DNA of 64,000 bases from Variovorax sp. (GTDB lineage Bacteria > Pseudomonadota > Gammaproteobacteria > Burkholderiales > Burkholderiaceae_C). The stretch covers positions 1 through 64,000 of the forward strand of contig JAGIAI010000013.1 of assembly GCA_017744935.1 (NCBI GenBank), given 5' to 3'. The position numbers and the translations under genes were made by a program. Below are positions 35,563-45,144 of the stretch, piece by piece (the stretch's first letter is position 1; every line of letters begins with the position of its first letter). Below the pieces are notes generated by a model. It was not told where the DNA came from, ran no database searches, and worked only from the letters and a program-made list of their open reading frames with translations.

Positions 35563-37431
35563 GTGAGCGCCATCCAACCTTCCGCAGCCGCTTCCGAGCG
35601 GCGCCCGATCCGCGAGCTTCCCGATGAACTGATCAGCCAGATCGCGGCGGGCGAAGTGGTGGAGCGCCCTGCTTCGGTGATCCGCGAACTGCTGGACAAC
35701 GCGCTCGACGCGGGAGCAAGGCAGATCGCGGTGCGACTCTCGGCCGGCGGCGTTCGCCTGATCTCCGTCGAGGATGACGGCACAGGGCTTCCGCGTGACG
35801 AACTTCCGCTCGCACTGCGCCGCCACGCCACCAGCAAAATCACGAGCCTCCACGATCTCGAGACGGTCGGCACGATGGGCTTTCGCGGCGAGGCGCTCGC
35901 GGCAATCAACGCGATCGCCGAGCTCAGCATCCAGTCGCGCTTTGCCGGCGCCGATAGCGCCTTTGCACTCGACGGCCGCACGGGCGAACTACGTCCGGTG
36001 GCACGCGCGAATGGCACCACGGTGGAAGTGCGCGAGCTCTTTTTCGCCACGCCTGCGCGCCGCAAGTTCCTCAAGACCGACGCGACCGAACTCGCACATT
36101 GCATCGAGGCCGTTCGCCGTCATGCACTCGCGCGGCCCGATGTCGGCTTCTCGATCTGGCACGAAGGCCGCCTCGTCGAACAGTGGCGCGCCGCGGCCAC
36201 GTTGGAGCAGCGGCTTGCGGACACGCTGGGCGACGACTTCGTGAAGCACAGCGTGGCGGTCTCGCGCGAAGCGGGCCCAGTGCACGTCACCGGTCGCGCC
36301 GGTATTCCCGATGCGGCACGGTCGCGCGCCGACCAGCAGTTCTTCTACGTCAATGGCCGCTTCGTTCGCGACAAGGTGCTCGCCCACGCGGTGCGCAGCG
36401 CCTACGAAGACGTGCTGCACGGCCAGCGGCAGCCGGTGTATGCGCTGTACCTCGAGATCGATCCGGCGCGTGTCGATGTCAACGTGCATCCGACCAAGAT
36501 CGAAGTGCGCTTCCGTGACGGCCGCGAAGTGCACCAGGCGGTGCGTCATGCGATCGAGGACGCACTCGCAGCGCCGCGTGCCGGCGATGCAGTTGCCGCA
36601 CCCCCCGAGCCCTTCTTCAAACCGCGCGCACTGCCCGAAGCTGCTTCGTGGACGCAGCCCTCGATCCCTTTCGCTTCCGAGCGCGGCCTCGGCGATGTGG
36701 CGGCGATGTGGCCCGCCTATCGCAACGAGTCGGCCACGCCGGTTGCGCTGCCGACATCGGATGCCCGCGCAACGCCCGCGCCAGCAACGCCAGCATTCGC
36801 GCCGACTGAGCGAGTACCTGAAAACATCAGTACGGCTCCCGAAGGAAGCTGGCCGCTGGGCCGCGCGCTGGCGCAGTTGCAAGGCATCTACATCCTCGCG
36901 GAGAACAGCCAGGGCCTCGTGATCGTCGACATGCATGCGGCCCACGAACGCATCGTCTACGAGCGTCTCAAGACACAGCTCGATGGCGCATCCATCGCGA
37001 GCCAGCCACTGTTGATTCCGGCTACCTTCGCGGCCACGCCGCAGGAAGTCGCGACCGCCGAAGCGTGCGCCGCGGTGCTGCCTTCACTCGGGCTGGAAAT
37101 CTCGCCGTTCTCACCACGCACCCTCGCGGTGCGTGCCGTGCCCAGCACGCTGGCGGATGGCGACCCGGTCGAACTCGCGCGCAGCGTGCTCGCCGAACTG
37201 GCCAACCACGACGCCAGCACCGTGGTGCAGCGCGCCCAGAACGAGCTGCTCTCCACCATGGCCTGCCACGGCGCGGTGCGCGCCAATCGCAAGCTGACCA
37301 TTGACGAGATGAATGGGCTGTTGCGCCAGATGGAAGCCACGGAACGGTCCGACCAGTGCAACCACGGGCGGCCCACATGGCGCCAGTTGTCGGTCCGCGA
37401 GCTCGATTCGCTCTTCATGCGCGGTCGCTGA
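35563..37431 (+). CDS. mutL: DNA mismatch repair protein MutL
   Basis: This 622-residue protein has an N-terminal GHKL ATPase with IAAGEVVERPASV, LLDNALDAGA, VEDDGTGL and TMGFRGEALAAI. A Pro/Ala-rich linker spans about 325-430. The C-terminal dimerisation domain carries DMHAAHERIVYE at 456-467, which fits the DQHA(X)2E(X)4E endonuclease motif, and also ACHGAVRANRK and CNHGRPT. Species with such a MutL usually lack MutH, so strand incision is expected to be done by MutL. The start is GTG. There is no ORF directly upstream on this strand. Confidence 0.95.
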   Translation: MSAIQPSAAASERRPIRELPDELISQIAAGEVVERPASVIRELLDNALDAGARQIAVRLSAGGVRLISVEDDGTGLPRDELPLALRRHATSKITSLHDLETVGTMGFRGEALAAINAIAELSIQSRFAGADSAFALDGRTGELRPVARANGTTVEVRELFFATPARRKFLKTDATELAHCIEAVRRHALARPDVGFSIWHEGRLVEQWRAAATLEQRLADTLGDDFVKHSVAVSREAGPVHVTGRAGIPDAARSRADQQFFYVNGRFVRDKVLAHAVRSAYEDVLHGQRQPVYALYLEIDPARVDVNVHPTKIEVRFRDGREVHQAVRHAIEDALAAPRAGDAVAAPPEPFFKPRALPEAASWTQPSIPFASERGLGDVAAMWPAYRNESATPVALPTSDARATPAPATPAFAPTERVPENISTAPEGSWPLGRALAQLQGIYILAENSQGLVIVDMHAAHERIVYERLKTQLDGASIASQPLLIPATFAATPQEVATAEACAAVLPSLGLEISPFSPRTLAVRAVPSTLADGDPVELARSVLAELANHDASTVVQRAQNELLSTMACHGAVRANRKLTIDEMNGLLRQMEATERSDQCNHGRPTWRQLSVRELDSLFMRGR

Positions 37432-37610
37432 GCGAACACTCACCACTCTTCTTTTCCTTACCTCGCTTACATCCGGCGGTTTTCGGGCCCTGGATGCGCG
37501 TACAGCCGCGCCGGACCTAGGGTTTTCCGGGGTCATCGGGATGGCGGGCACAGCCGTTGCATGAAGTCTTTCGTTGAACTTTCCGGCTAAGCCCCCATCC
37601 TTCGACGTTC

Positions 37611-38540
37611 ATGAAACGCTGGTCCCTGTACGCATCCGCTACCGCCCTGGTCGCCCTGCTGGCAGCAGGCTGCTCGACGCTCGACGAACGTCAACGCGAA
37701 TGGATCTTCCAGCCCAGCGACCGAAGCTGGGGCAATTCGGAAGCCAGTAGCGTGGGCATGGATGACGTCTGGATCGAGTTCAAGTCCACCCTCACCGGCG
37801 AACCGGTGAAGCTGCACGGACTGTGGCTCGGCCGCGCGCCGGATTCGCCGGACCAGCCCGTCATGCTCTACCTGCACGGCGCGCGCTACAACGTGGCGGG
37901 TTCCTCGCCCCGGATGCGGCGGATGAACGAACTGGGCTTTTCGGTGCTCGCGATCGACTACCGCGGTTTCGGCAAGAGCTCCAAGGGCCTGCCTTCCGAA
38001 GACTCGGCACGCGAAGACGCGCTCGAGGCATGGAAGTGGCTCGCCGCGCACCATCCCAAGCAGCCGCGCTACATCTTCGGCCACTCGCTCGGCGGCGCGA
38101 TCGGCATCGATCTCGCATCTCGCGTGAACGACGAGAGCGGCACGATCGTCGAAAGCACCTTCACATCGATCGCCGACGTGGTCAGCAGCTTCAAGTGGGG
38201 ATGGCTGCCCTTCGGCCCCTTCATCACGCAGCGCTTCGAGGCCATCAGCAAGGTCAAGGACATCGGCGCACCGCTGCTCGTGGTGCATGGCACCGCCGAC
38301 AGCCTCATCAACCCGACCCTCGGCCGCAAGCTCTACGACGCGGCCACCGTGCCGAAGATGTTCGTGCTGGTCGAAGGTGGATCGCACCACAACCTCAATT
38401 CGATCGGCCAGGCGCAATACCGCTCCGCGCTCACGCAACTGTTCCGCATGCACGAGCCGCCGCTGGAGCCGCCGTCCGACATGGCCGCCACCCAACCCGC
38501 GCCGACCGTCGCGCACAGCGCATCCACGCCTTCGCTCTGA
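37611..38540 (+). CDS. Alpha/beta hydrolase lipoprotein
   Basis: This 309-residue protein has a lipobox LAAGC (lipidated Cys21), then an alpha/beta hydrolase fold with MLYLHGARYNVAG for the oxyanion region, nucleophile in FGHSLGGAIG, acid in VVHGTADSLINP and base in VEGGSHHNLN. It resembles BAAT/YqiA-like and Bem46-type serine hydrolases. It is probably anchored in the periplasm, facing either membrane. The substrate is unknown. It lies about 180 bases after mutL and 25 bases before an MFS transporter gene. Confidence 0.88.
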   Translation: MKRWSLYASATALVALLAAGCSTLDERQREWIFQPSDRSWGNSEASSVGMDDVWIEFKSTLTGEPVKLHGLWLGRAPDSPDQPVMLYLHGARYNVAGSSPRMRRMNELGFSVLAIDYRGFGKSSKGLPSEDSAREDALEAWKWLAAHHPKQPRYIFGHSLGGAIGIDLASRVNDESGTIVESTFTSIADVVSSFKWGWLPFGPFITQRFEAISKVKDIGAPLLVVHGTADSLINPTLGRKLYDAATVPKMFVLVEGGSHHNLNSIGQAQYRSALTQLFRMHEPPLEPPSDMAATQPAPTVAHSASTPSL

Positions 38541-38565
38541 GCCGGGCTTTGTTACCCTTGGGCGC

Positions 38566-39819
38566 ATGCCGCCCCCTGCCGCACAGGCCTTCACTTCCCC
38601 CTCCAAGACATCCCCTCGCGCGGCCGCCATGCCGGCCGCGCTGGTCGTGGTCATGCTCGCGCTGCTGTTGGGCATCCAGCCGATCACGACCGATCTCTAC
38701 CTGCCCGCACTTCCCGCGCTGACGGCAAGCCTCGGCGCGCAGATGGCGCATGCGCAACTCACGCTGAGTGCTCTGCTGCTCGCGTTCGGCAGTTCGCAGC
38801 TCGTCTTCGGGCCGCTGTCGGACCGATTCGGGCGGCGGCCGGTGCTGCTATGGGGGCTGGGCGCCTACGTGCTCGCGAGCATCGGCAGCGCCGTCGCACC
38901 TTCCATCGAAGTGCTGATCGTCTGGCGCACCCTGCAGGGCGCTGCCATGGGCTCGGCCGTGATGGCGGCACGCGCGATCGTGCGTGACCTCTACCAGCCG
39001 GCCGAGGGTGCCCGCGTCATGTCGCGCGCACTCACCGGCCTGGGCGTCATCGCCTGCCTCTGCGCACCAACGGGCGGGCTGGTCTCCGACCTCTTCGGCT
39101 GGCGCTTCGCGCTGCTGGTGCCGACCCTGTTCGGCGCGGCCACGCTGGCGCTGATCGCATTCCGGTTCAGCGAGACACTCCCGGCGCGCAACCCGAACGC
39201 CCTGCGCCTCGGCACGCTGGTCCGCACCTGGGCGACCGTGCTGCGCAACCCGACCTTCCTTGCCTTCAGCGCGCTCACGACCTCGGCGTACGGATTGCTC
39301 TTCACCTTCCTGGCTTCGTCCTCCTTCGTCTTCATCCAGGTGCTGGGGCTCACGAAGACGCAATACGGACTCGTGATGCTCTGGAACTCGGTCGCCTACA
39401 TCGCTGGCACCTTCGTCTGCCGACGCTGGCTCGTGCGCTACGGCGTTCGCGGCAGCGTGGCACGGGCCGGCGTTCTCACGCTGGTGGGCGGCACCGCGAT
39501 GGGCGCGCTCTCGCTGGCAGGCGTGCAGTCGGTCGCGGCGATCGTGGCACCGCTCACGCTGATGATGCTCGGGCACGGCGTGCATCAGCCCTGTGGACAG
39601 ACCGGCGCCGTCGGCCCCTTCCCCCGGGCGGCGGGTGCGGCGTCGGCACTCAACGGCTTCATCATGATGCTGGCCGCCTTCGGCATCGGCGGCTGGCTCG
39701 GCGCGCGCATGGACGGCACGGTGATGCCGCTCACCCTCGGGATGTGGTTCTGGAGCGTGTGCATCGCGATCGTCGCGTGGACGGCCGTCCGCAAGCATGG
39801 GGACGGGCATGGCCACTGA
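38566..39819 (+). CDS. MFS transporter, Bcr/CflA drug-resistance family
   Basis: This 417-residue protein has twelve predicted membrane helices. The N-half has [34 protein letters not shown] (the MFS motif A loop) and [22 protein letters not shown], which are hallmarks of the Bcr/CflA efflux family. It would export small drugs or metabolites by proton antiport. The tail ends with His/Gly residues. Its 3' end overlaps the miaA start region by about a dozen bases. Confidence 0.92.
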   Translation: MPPPAAQAFTSPSKTSPRAAAMPAALVVVMLALLLGIQPITTDLYLPALPALTASLGAQMAHAQLTLSALLLAFGSSQLVFGPLSDRFGRRPVLLWGLGAYVLASIGSAVAPSIEVLIVWRTLQGAAMGSAVMAARAIVRDLYQPAEGARVMSRALTGLGVIACLCAPTGGLVSDLFGWRFALLVPTLFGAATLALIAFRFSETLPARNPNALRLGTLVRTWATVLRNPTFLAFSALTTSAYGLLFTFLASSSFVFIQVLGLTKTQYGLVMLWNSVAYIAGTFVCRRWLVRYGVRGSVARAGVLTLVGGTAMGALSLAGVQSVAAIVAPLTLMMLGHGVHQPCGQTGAVGPFPRAAGAASALNGFIMMLAAFGIGGWLGARMDGTVMPLTLGMWFWSVCIAIVAWTAVRKHGDGHGH

Positions 39820-40762
39820 TGGCAACGCCGTGCCGCGATACGTTGCGCTGGCCGGACCGACCGCATCGGGCAAGACGGCAGCGGCACTCGCCGTCGCGCG
39901 CGCGCGTCCGGTGGAGATCGTCAGTGTCGATTCGGCGCTGGTCTACCGCGGCATGGACATCGGCACCGCCAAGCCCACGCGCGAAGAACGCGCGGAGGTG
40001 CCGCATCACCTGATCGACATCATCGACCCGCGCGACTCCTACAGCGCAGCGGCCTTTGTTCAAGATGCACGGCGGCTCATCGTCGAGATCACTGCACGCG
40101 GAAAGCTGCCACTGCTCGTCGGCGGCACGATGCTGTACTTCAAGGCGCTCGCCGAAGGCATCGACGCCATGCCGGCCGCGGACCCCGAGGTGCGAAAGCA
40201 GCTCGAAGCCGATGCCGCTTCGCTGGGCTGGCCCGCGATGCACGCGCGGTTGGCCGAAGTCGATCCGGTTACAGCGACACGTCTTGCACCCAACGACAGC
40301 CAGCGCATCCAGCGCGCGCTGGAGGTCTGGCACACGAGCGGCAAGCCACTGTCGAGCTTCCATGCTGCGGGCAACACGGGCGCGCTCGCAACAGGATGGC
40401 CTCCGACGGCACTGATTTCGCTCGAACCCACCGAGCGCGCATGGCTGCACGAACGCATCGCGATACGCTTCGATGTGATGCTGGCTTCCGGCTTCATCGA
40501 CGAGGTGCAAACGCTTCGTGCTCGCGGCGATCTGCATGGCGACCTGCCCTCGATGCGCTGCGTCGGCTACCGGCAGGCATGGGAAGCGCTCGATGGCGAC
40601 TGGCCCATGGCCGATCTTCGCGAGCGCGGCATCGCAGCCACCCGCCAACTCGCCAAGCGGCAGATCACGTGGCTGCGCAGCATGCCGCAACGCCACGTCA
40701 TCGCAGCCGAAGCGCCCGATGCGATCGAGCAGGTGGTGCAGCAGGTGGCACGAATCGCATGA
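39809..40762 (+). CDS. miaA: tRNA dimethylallyltransferase MiaA
   Basis: This 317-residue enzyme transfers a dimethylallyl group to A37 of UNN-decoding tRNAs. It has the P-loop [15 protein letters not shown], the [16 protein letters not shown] motif, [16 protein letters not shown] and [11 protein letters not shown], all diagnostic for MiaA. Position 39809 is preferred because GGGGA lies five bases upstream; 39797 is an in-frame alternative start. It overlaps the MFS gene by 11 bases and its stop overlaps the following ATPase start by four bases. Confidence 0.94.
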   Translation: MATDGNAVPRYVALAGPTASGKTAAALAVARARPVEIVSVDSALVYRGMDIGTAKPTREERAEVPHHLIDIIDPRDSYSAAAFVQDARRLIVEITARGKLPLLVGGTMLYFKALAEGIDAMPAADPEVRKQLEADAASLGWPAMHARLAEVDPVTATRLAPNDSQRIQRALEVWHTSGKPLSSFHAAGNTGALATGWPPTALISLEPTERAWLHERIAIRFDVMLASGFIDEVQTLRARGDLHGDLPSMRCVGYRQAWEALDGDWPMADLRERGIAATRQLAKRQITWLRSMPQRHVIAAEAPDAIEQVVQQVARIA

Positions 40763-41412
40763 CCCTGCGCATCGTTGATCTGGGCAAGCATTACGGCGAC
40801 GTGCCTGTGTTCGAGCATGTCTCGCTCGAAGTCGCGACCGGCGAATTCGTGGCGATCGTGGGCGAATCCGGCGTCGGCAAATCGACGCTGCTCAACTGCA
40901 TGGCCGGCCTCGACTATTGGGATGCCGGCAGCGTGATGCACGACGGCACCGACATCGGCGCGCTCGATGCCGAGGCACGTGCCATCTGGCGGCGCAGGCA
41001 CGTGGGCTTCGTGTTCCAGGCTTTCCATGTGCTGCCTCACCTCGACGTGTCGCAGAACGTGGCGCTTCCGCTGATGCTGCTCGGCGACCGCGGCCCGGCA
41101 GCCGACGAACGTGTGTCACGGATGCTCGACGCGGTAGGGCTCGCCGGGCTCGGCGACCGCCTGCCGCAGCAGCTCAGCGGCGGCCAGCTGCAGCGCGTCG
41201 CGATCGCGCGTGCGCTGGTGCACCAGCCTTCACTGCTGCTGGCGGACGAGCCGACCGGCAATCTCGACCCGACCACCGCCGCGCGCGTGCTGGAGGTGCT
41301 GCTCGCACAAACGCGCGAGCATGGGGCAGCGCTGGTGCTGGTCACGCACTCCGAAGCCGCGGCGGCGCGCGCCGACCGGGTGCTGCACCTGAGCGCGGAC
41401 GGCGTTCGCTAG
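40759..41412 (+). CDS. ABC transporter ATP-binding protein, LolD/MacB-like
   Basis: This 217-residue ATPase has Walker [10 protein letters not shown], signature [15 protein letters not shown], Walker [13 protein letters not shown] and the MacB/LolD-style [16 protein letters not shown]-loop. It belongs to the family that powers FtsX-fold permeases, extracting or exporting lipids and peptides. Its start overlaps the miaA stop and it has no adjacent permease. The FtsX-like permease at 45654-48218 is the best candidate partner in this window. Confidence 0.9.
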   Translation: MTLRIVDLGKHYGDVPVFEHVSLEVATGEFVAIVGESGVGKSTLLNCMAGLDYWDAGSVMHDGTDIGALDAEARAIWRRRHVGFVFQAFHVLPHLDVSQNVALPLMLLGDRGPAADERVSRMLDAVGLAGLGDRLPQQLSGGQLQRVAIARALVHQPSLLLADEPTGNLDPTTAARVLEVLLAQTREHGAALVLVTHSEAAAARADRVLHLSADGVR

Positions 41413-42380
41413 GCGACCTGTCCGGCAAGCAGCGCCGCAAAGCGCGCCAGATCGACGTTCCCGCCACTGATCACCACACCCACGCGGGCACCCTTGATTG
41501 CGTCGCCCGCGGCACAGGCACCCGCAAACGCGAGGCAACCCGTGGGCTCGACAACCATCTTCATCCGCTCGGCGAAGAAGCGCATCGCCTCGACGAGCTG
41601 CGCGTCGCTGACCGTCACGATGTCGTTCACTTCCCGCTTGATGATGCCGAACGTGTATTCGCCCAGGTGCTGCGTCTGCGCGCCATCGGCGATGGTCTTC
41701 GGGGTGTCGATGTGGACGATGTGCCCTTCGCGCAACGAGCGCTGCCCGTCGTTCCCTGCCTCGGGCTCGACGCCGTAGATACGGCACTGCGGAGACAGCG
41801 CGCGCGCCGAGAGCGCCGAGCCGCTGGTCAGCCCGCCGCCGCCGAGGCAGATGTAGAGCGCATCGAGCGGGCCCGTGTCCTCGATCAGTTCCTTCACCAC
41901 AGTGCCCTGCCCGGTGATCACGTCGGGGTGGTCGTAGGGCGGGATCAGCGTCATGCCACGCTCCTGGGCGAGCTTGCGCGTGAGCGCCTCGCGGTCTTCG
42001 GTGAAGCGGTCGTACTGCACTACTTCCGCGCCGTAGCCGCGCGTGGCGGCGAGCTTGGCCGCGGGCGCGTCGTTCGGCATCACGATCAGCGCCGGCATGC
42101 CGAGGATGCTCGCGGCGAGCGCCACCGCCTGCGCATGGTTGCCGGACGAAAACGCGATCACGCCGGCCTTGCGCTGCGCGGCGTCGAATTTCGACAACGC
42201 ATTGAAAGCGCCGCGGAACTTGAAAGCGCCCATGCGCTGGAAGTTCTCGCACTTGAAGAAGAACTGCGCGCCCCAGCGTGCATCGGCGGTGCGCGAACGC
42301 AACACCGGCGTGCGGTGGGCATGGCCATGGATTCGCCCGGCAGCGGCAATGACGTCGTCGTAGGTGGGAAGTGGGTGCAT
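41409..42380 (-). CDS. PLP-dependent threonine/serine dehydratase-like protein
   Basis: This 323-residue fold-type II PLP enzyme has the Schiff-base lysine in GAFKFRGAFNAL, substrate loop FSSGNHAQAVALA, and PLP-phosphate loop GGGGLTSG. It has no C-terminal ACT regulatory domain, so it resembles catabolic threonine dehydratase or hydroxyaspartate ammonia-lyase more than biosynthetic IlvA. It would deaminate threonine, serine or 3-hydroxyaspartate. It overlaps the convergent ATPase gene by four bases and diverges from the zinc-ribbon gene. Confidence 0.9.
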   Translation of the reverse strand: MHPLPTYDDVIAAAGRIHGHAHRTPVLRSRTADARWGAQFFFKCENFQRMGAFKFRGAFNALSKFDAAQRKAGVIAFSSGNHAQAVALAASILGMPALIVMPNDAPAAKLAATRGYGAEVVQYDRFTEDREALTRKLAQERGMTLIPPYDHPDVITGQGTVVKELIEDTGPLDALYICLGGGGLTSGSALSARALSPQCRIYGVEPEAGNDGQRSLREGHIVHIDTPKTIADGAQTQHLGEYTFGIIKREVNDIVTVSDAQLVEAMRFFAERMKMVVEPTGCLAFAGACAAGDAIKGARVGVVISGGNVDLARFAALLAGQVA

Positions 42381-42454
42381 ATCGGCCTCGGTAGTGACAG
42401 GGCTGTCGGACACGACTGACAGACAGCAGAGTTCAAGCGTGCAATTTTCACCGG

Positions 42455-43417
42455 ATGTCCAATCCTCTTGTCTGCGGAAACTGCGGAACACCCAACCGCG
42501 CGAACGCGAAGTTCTGCATCGGCTGCGCGGGACGGCTCCCCGGCCTCGCGCCGGCAGGCGGCGTTGCGGCGCAGATACCGGCGATGCAGTCCTTGGAGCG
42601 TGAACGGCCGATCGCCGCGTCGCGGCCGGAGGCGTCGCCCACGTCGTTCTGGCTGCATCTCGGGCTCGTGGGGTTGACGATGGTGATTGCCTTCGTCGCG
42701 TGGTGCATCTACGTGCTGCATGGTCGGCCCGCGCCGTGGAACCAACGCGCGGAGACAGTGGCGCCGCAGACCGCGGAAACGCGGGAGCCCGTCCGCGCGC
42801 TGCCCGTTCCGACGCCCGTGCCCGCATCTGCGGCGCCCGCCGCAACTGCCTCGCCCCCGGCCCGCGAGCCGGCCAGGACGGCCGCCGCCGGGCCGAAGAG
42901 CAATGCCGCGCCCGAACCGCCGACACAAGACGCCGTGACGCAGGCGCTCGCATTGGCAAAGCGGCAGGCCGCTTCGGCGGGCAAGGCCGCCACGCCGGCA
43001 CCCGCCGCGCAGCAACAAACAACAGCAGCGGAACGGACTCAGCCCGCCGCTTCGCGCCCCACATCGACCCGCACTGCCGCCATCGCGCCGCGCGCACGTC
43101 GCGATACGCGGGACGTCGAGGATCCGCTTGACTACCCGGTCGTCATCCGCCGACCCAGCTCGCAGCCGGATCTCGGCCCGCCGATCGCGGCGGGGCCAGG
43201 CCCGCAATACAGCTGGACGCAGCCCGCCTCCCCGCGCACCGCCACCCAAGACCCCGGCCCGCCCATCGCCGTCGGGCCGGGACCGCGCTACGAGGCACGC
43301 CCGGAAGTGCGCGCGCCGGCTTCGGCAGTCATGCCGAGCGGCGACTCGGGCCCGCCGATCGCGATCGGCCCCGGGCCACGGTACGACTACTCGACCCCGC
43401 CGGCCCGCGAACGCTGA
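42455..43417 (+). CDS. Zinc-ribbon membrane protein with C-terminal GPPIA-GPGP repeats
   Basis: This 320-residue protein has an N-terminal zinc ribbon CGNCGTPNRANAKFCIGC (about 7-24), a transmembrane helix (about 67-87) and a long Ala/Pro/Thr-rich region. The C-terminus contains three copies of GPPIA(A/V/I)GPGP(Q/R)Y at about residues 240, 268 and 299. The zinc ribbon faces the cytoplasm if the helix runs N-in, leaving the repeats in the periplasm. I know of no function for this arrangement. It lies divergent from a dehydratase gene. Confidence 0.7.
   Translation: MSNPLVCGNCGTPNRANAKFCIGCAGRLPGLAPAGGVAAQIPAMQSLERERPIAASRPEASPTSFWLHLGLVGLTMVIAFVAWCIYVLHGRPAPWNQRAETVAPQTAETREPVRALPVPTPVPASAAPAATASPPAREPARTAAAGPKSNAAPEPPTQDAVTQALALAKRQAASAGKAATPAPAAQQQTTAAERTQPAASRPTSTRTAAIAPRARRDTRDVEDPLDYPVVIRRPSSQPDLGPPIAAGPGPQYSWTQPASPRTATQDPGPPIAVGPGPRYEARPEVRAPASAVMPSGDSGPPIAIGPGPRYDYSTPPARER
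43171..43390 (+). repeat. Three degenerate in-frame coding repeats in the zinc-ribbon gene
   Basis: Each unit encodes GPPIA-x-GPGP-x-Y, with x being A/V/I and Q/R. The copies begin near 43174, 43258 and 43351, spaced by about 84 and 93 bases. The spacer residues are unrelated, so only the short motif is preserved. This spacing supports selection on the peptide motif rather than a recent DNA-level duplication. Confidence 0.6.
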
Positions 43418-43533
43418 AACGCCTCCTGCCGTAAATTCCTCGCACTTTTTCGGCACCTGCTGTCGAAATGCCCTCTTGCGCGCCGTCATTGCAGTGAGCG
43501 ATCCTGCTCGGCACATTTTTCTGCGAGGTTTCC

Positions 43534-43887
43534 ATGCAATACATGCTCATGTTCTATCAGCCGGAATCTGAATTCCTGGAGCGCGACGAGATCACCAGCA
43601 AGGCCTATCGCGCCAGCTGGATGGACTACGTGGGCGCGATCCGCAGCTCTGGCGTCGCACTCAACGGCCACGGCCTCCACCCGCCGATGACGGGCACCAC
43701 GCTGCGCGTTCGCGGTGACAAGCGCCAGGTGCAGGACGGTCCCTTCGCCGACACCAAGGAACAGCTCGGCGGCTACTTCGTGATCGACGTCGCCGACCTC
43801 GACACCGCGCTCGAATGGGCTGCCCGGGCGCCCTGCGCGAGCACCGGCGGCGTCGAAGTGCGCCCGGTGTTCACGGCCCCGATGTGA
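43534..43887 (+). CDS. YCII/DGPF domain-containing protein
   Basis: This 117-residue alpha/beta dimer-fold protein opens with MQYMLMFYQPESEF and contains the DGPFADTKEQLGGYFVIDVADLDTALEWA motif typical of DGPF proteins. Genes of this family sit beside SigJ-type sigma factors in many high-GC bacteria, as here: the following gene starts on an overlapping GTGA. The molecular role is not established. Confidence 0.88.
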   Translation: MQYMLMFYQPESEFLERDEITSKAYRASWMDYVGAIRSSGVALNGHGLHPPMTGTTLRVRGDKRQVQDGPFADTKEQLGGYFVIDVADLDTALEWAARAPCASTGGVEVRPVFTAPM

Positions 43888-45137
43888 CCCACGCTGCGCG
43901 GCACGAAGCGCGAACGGCCGCCGAACGGGCCGCCGAGACGGCCGCACGCCAGTCGTACGGCCGGCTGGTCGCGATCCTTTCGGCGCGCACGCGCGACATC
44001 GCGGCGTCGGAAGACGCGCTCGCCGATGCCTTCGCGCGTGCGCTCGAACGCTGGCCAGTCGAGGGCGTGCCGGACCGGCCCGAGGCCTGGCTGCTTAGCG
44101 TCGCGCGCAATCGCACGCTGGACGCCTGGCGGCACACCCGTGTGCAGGACGAGGCAGCGCAGACCCTGCTCCTGCTCGCCGATGAAGTCGCGGCGGAGCG
44201 GGGCGGCGCGGAGGCGGTGCCTGACGACCGCCTGCGCCTGCTCTTCGTCTGCGCCCACCCGGCGATCGACGAAGCCGCCCGCGCGCCGCTGATGCTGCAG
44301 ACGGTGCTCGGCCTCGACGCGACACGCATGGCGGGCGCTTTCCTCACCGCGCCGGCGACGCTCGGGCAGCGGCTGGTGCGTGCCAAGGCGCGCATCCGGG
44401 CTGCCGGCATTCCCTTCGAGTTCCCGCGCGCGCAAGACCTGCCGCAGCGCCTGCAGGACGTGCTCGACGGCATCTATGCCGCCTACGGCACGGGGTGGGA
44501 CGACGTCGACGGCGCGGACGCCAAGCAGCGCGGGCTCACGGCCGAAGCCATCGAGCTGGGGCGGATCCTCTGCGAACTGATGCCGGGCGAACCCGAACCC
44601 TGGGGGCTTCTCGCATTGATGCTGTTCTGCGAGAGCCGGGCTGCCGCGCGCCGCAGCGATGCGGGCGACTACGTGCCGCTCGACGAACAAGACATCGCGC
44701 GGTGGGACCACGGCCTTCGCGCGCAGGCCGAGCAGGCCCTGCACACTGCTGCGGGCTTGAGCAGGCCGGGCGCCTATCAGATGGAAGCCGCGATCCAGTC
44801 TGCGCACTGCGCTCGACGCCTTGGCGCCGAAGTGCCGCGCGATGCGCTCGTGGCGTTGTACGACGGGCTACTCGCCTTGCGCCCAGGCTTGGGCGCACAG
44901 GTGAGCCGCGCCTGCGCGCTGGCCAACGCCGCCGGCCCGGCCGAGGGACTGCGCGCACTCGACGCGTTCACACCGACGCAGATCGCCAACTACCAGCCCT
45001 ACTGGGCGGCACGTGCGTATCTGCTGGGAGAGACGGGAAAGATGCTGGAGGCCCGAGAGGCCTATGCGCGAGCGGCGGGCTTGAGCACGAGCCCGGCGAT
45101 CCGGGCTTATCTGATGGCTGCGGCCAGCCGGTTGTGA
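43884..45137 (+). CDS. Sigma factor with SnoaL/TPR-like tail, DUF6596-type (SigJ-like ECF)
   Basis: This is a 417-residue protein. Region 2 is near residues 20-85 (SYGRLVAILSARTRDIAASEDALADAFARALERW, WLLSVARNRTLDAWRH) and a divergent region 4 is near 115-165. A long C-terminal domain (about 190-415) carries repeated helices (LPQRLQDVLDGIYAAYGTGW, LCELMPGEPEPWGLLALMLF). The GTG at 43884 overlaps the DGPF gene stop; the frame extends further upstream without a better start. The C-terminal domain probably works as a built-in regulator. Targets are unknown. Confidence 0.85.
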   Translation: MTHAARHEARTAAERAAETAARQSYGRLVAILSARTRDIAASEDALADAFARALERWPVEGVPDRPEAWLLSVARNRTLDAWRHTRVQDEAAQTLLLLADEVAAERGGAEAVPDDRLRLLFVCAHPAIDEAARAPLMLQTVLGLDATRMAGAFLTAPATLGQRLVRAKARIRAAGIPFEFPRAQDLPQRLQDVLDGIYAAYGTGWDDVDGADAKQRGLTAEAIELGRILCELMPGEPEPWGLLALMLFCESRAAARRSDAGDYVPLDEQDIARWDHGLRAQAEQALHTAAGLSRPGAYQMEAAIQSAHCARRLGAEVPRDALVALYDGLLALRPGLGAQVSRACALANAAGPAEGLRALDAFTPTQIANYQPYWAARAYLLGETGKMLEAREAYARAAGLSTSPAIRAYLMAAASRL

Positions 45138-45144
45138 GCGGCGA

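Noticed and set aside
42403..42422. CTGTC-N10-GACAG inverted repeat between the dehydratase and zinc-ribbon genes as an operator
   Set aside because: Five-base arms in a high-GC intergenic region are expected by chance; no regulator is adjacent.
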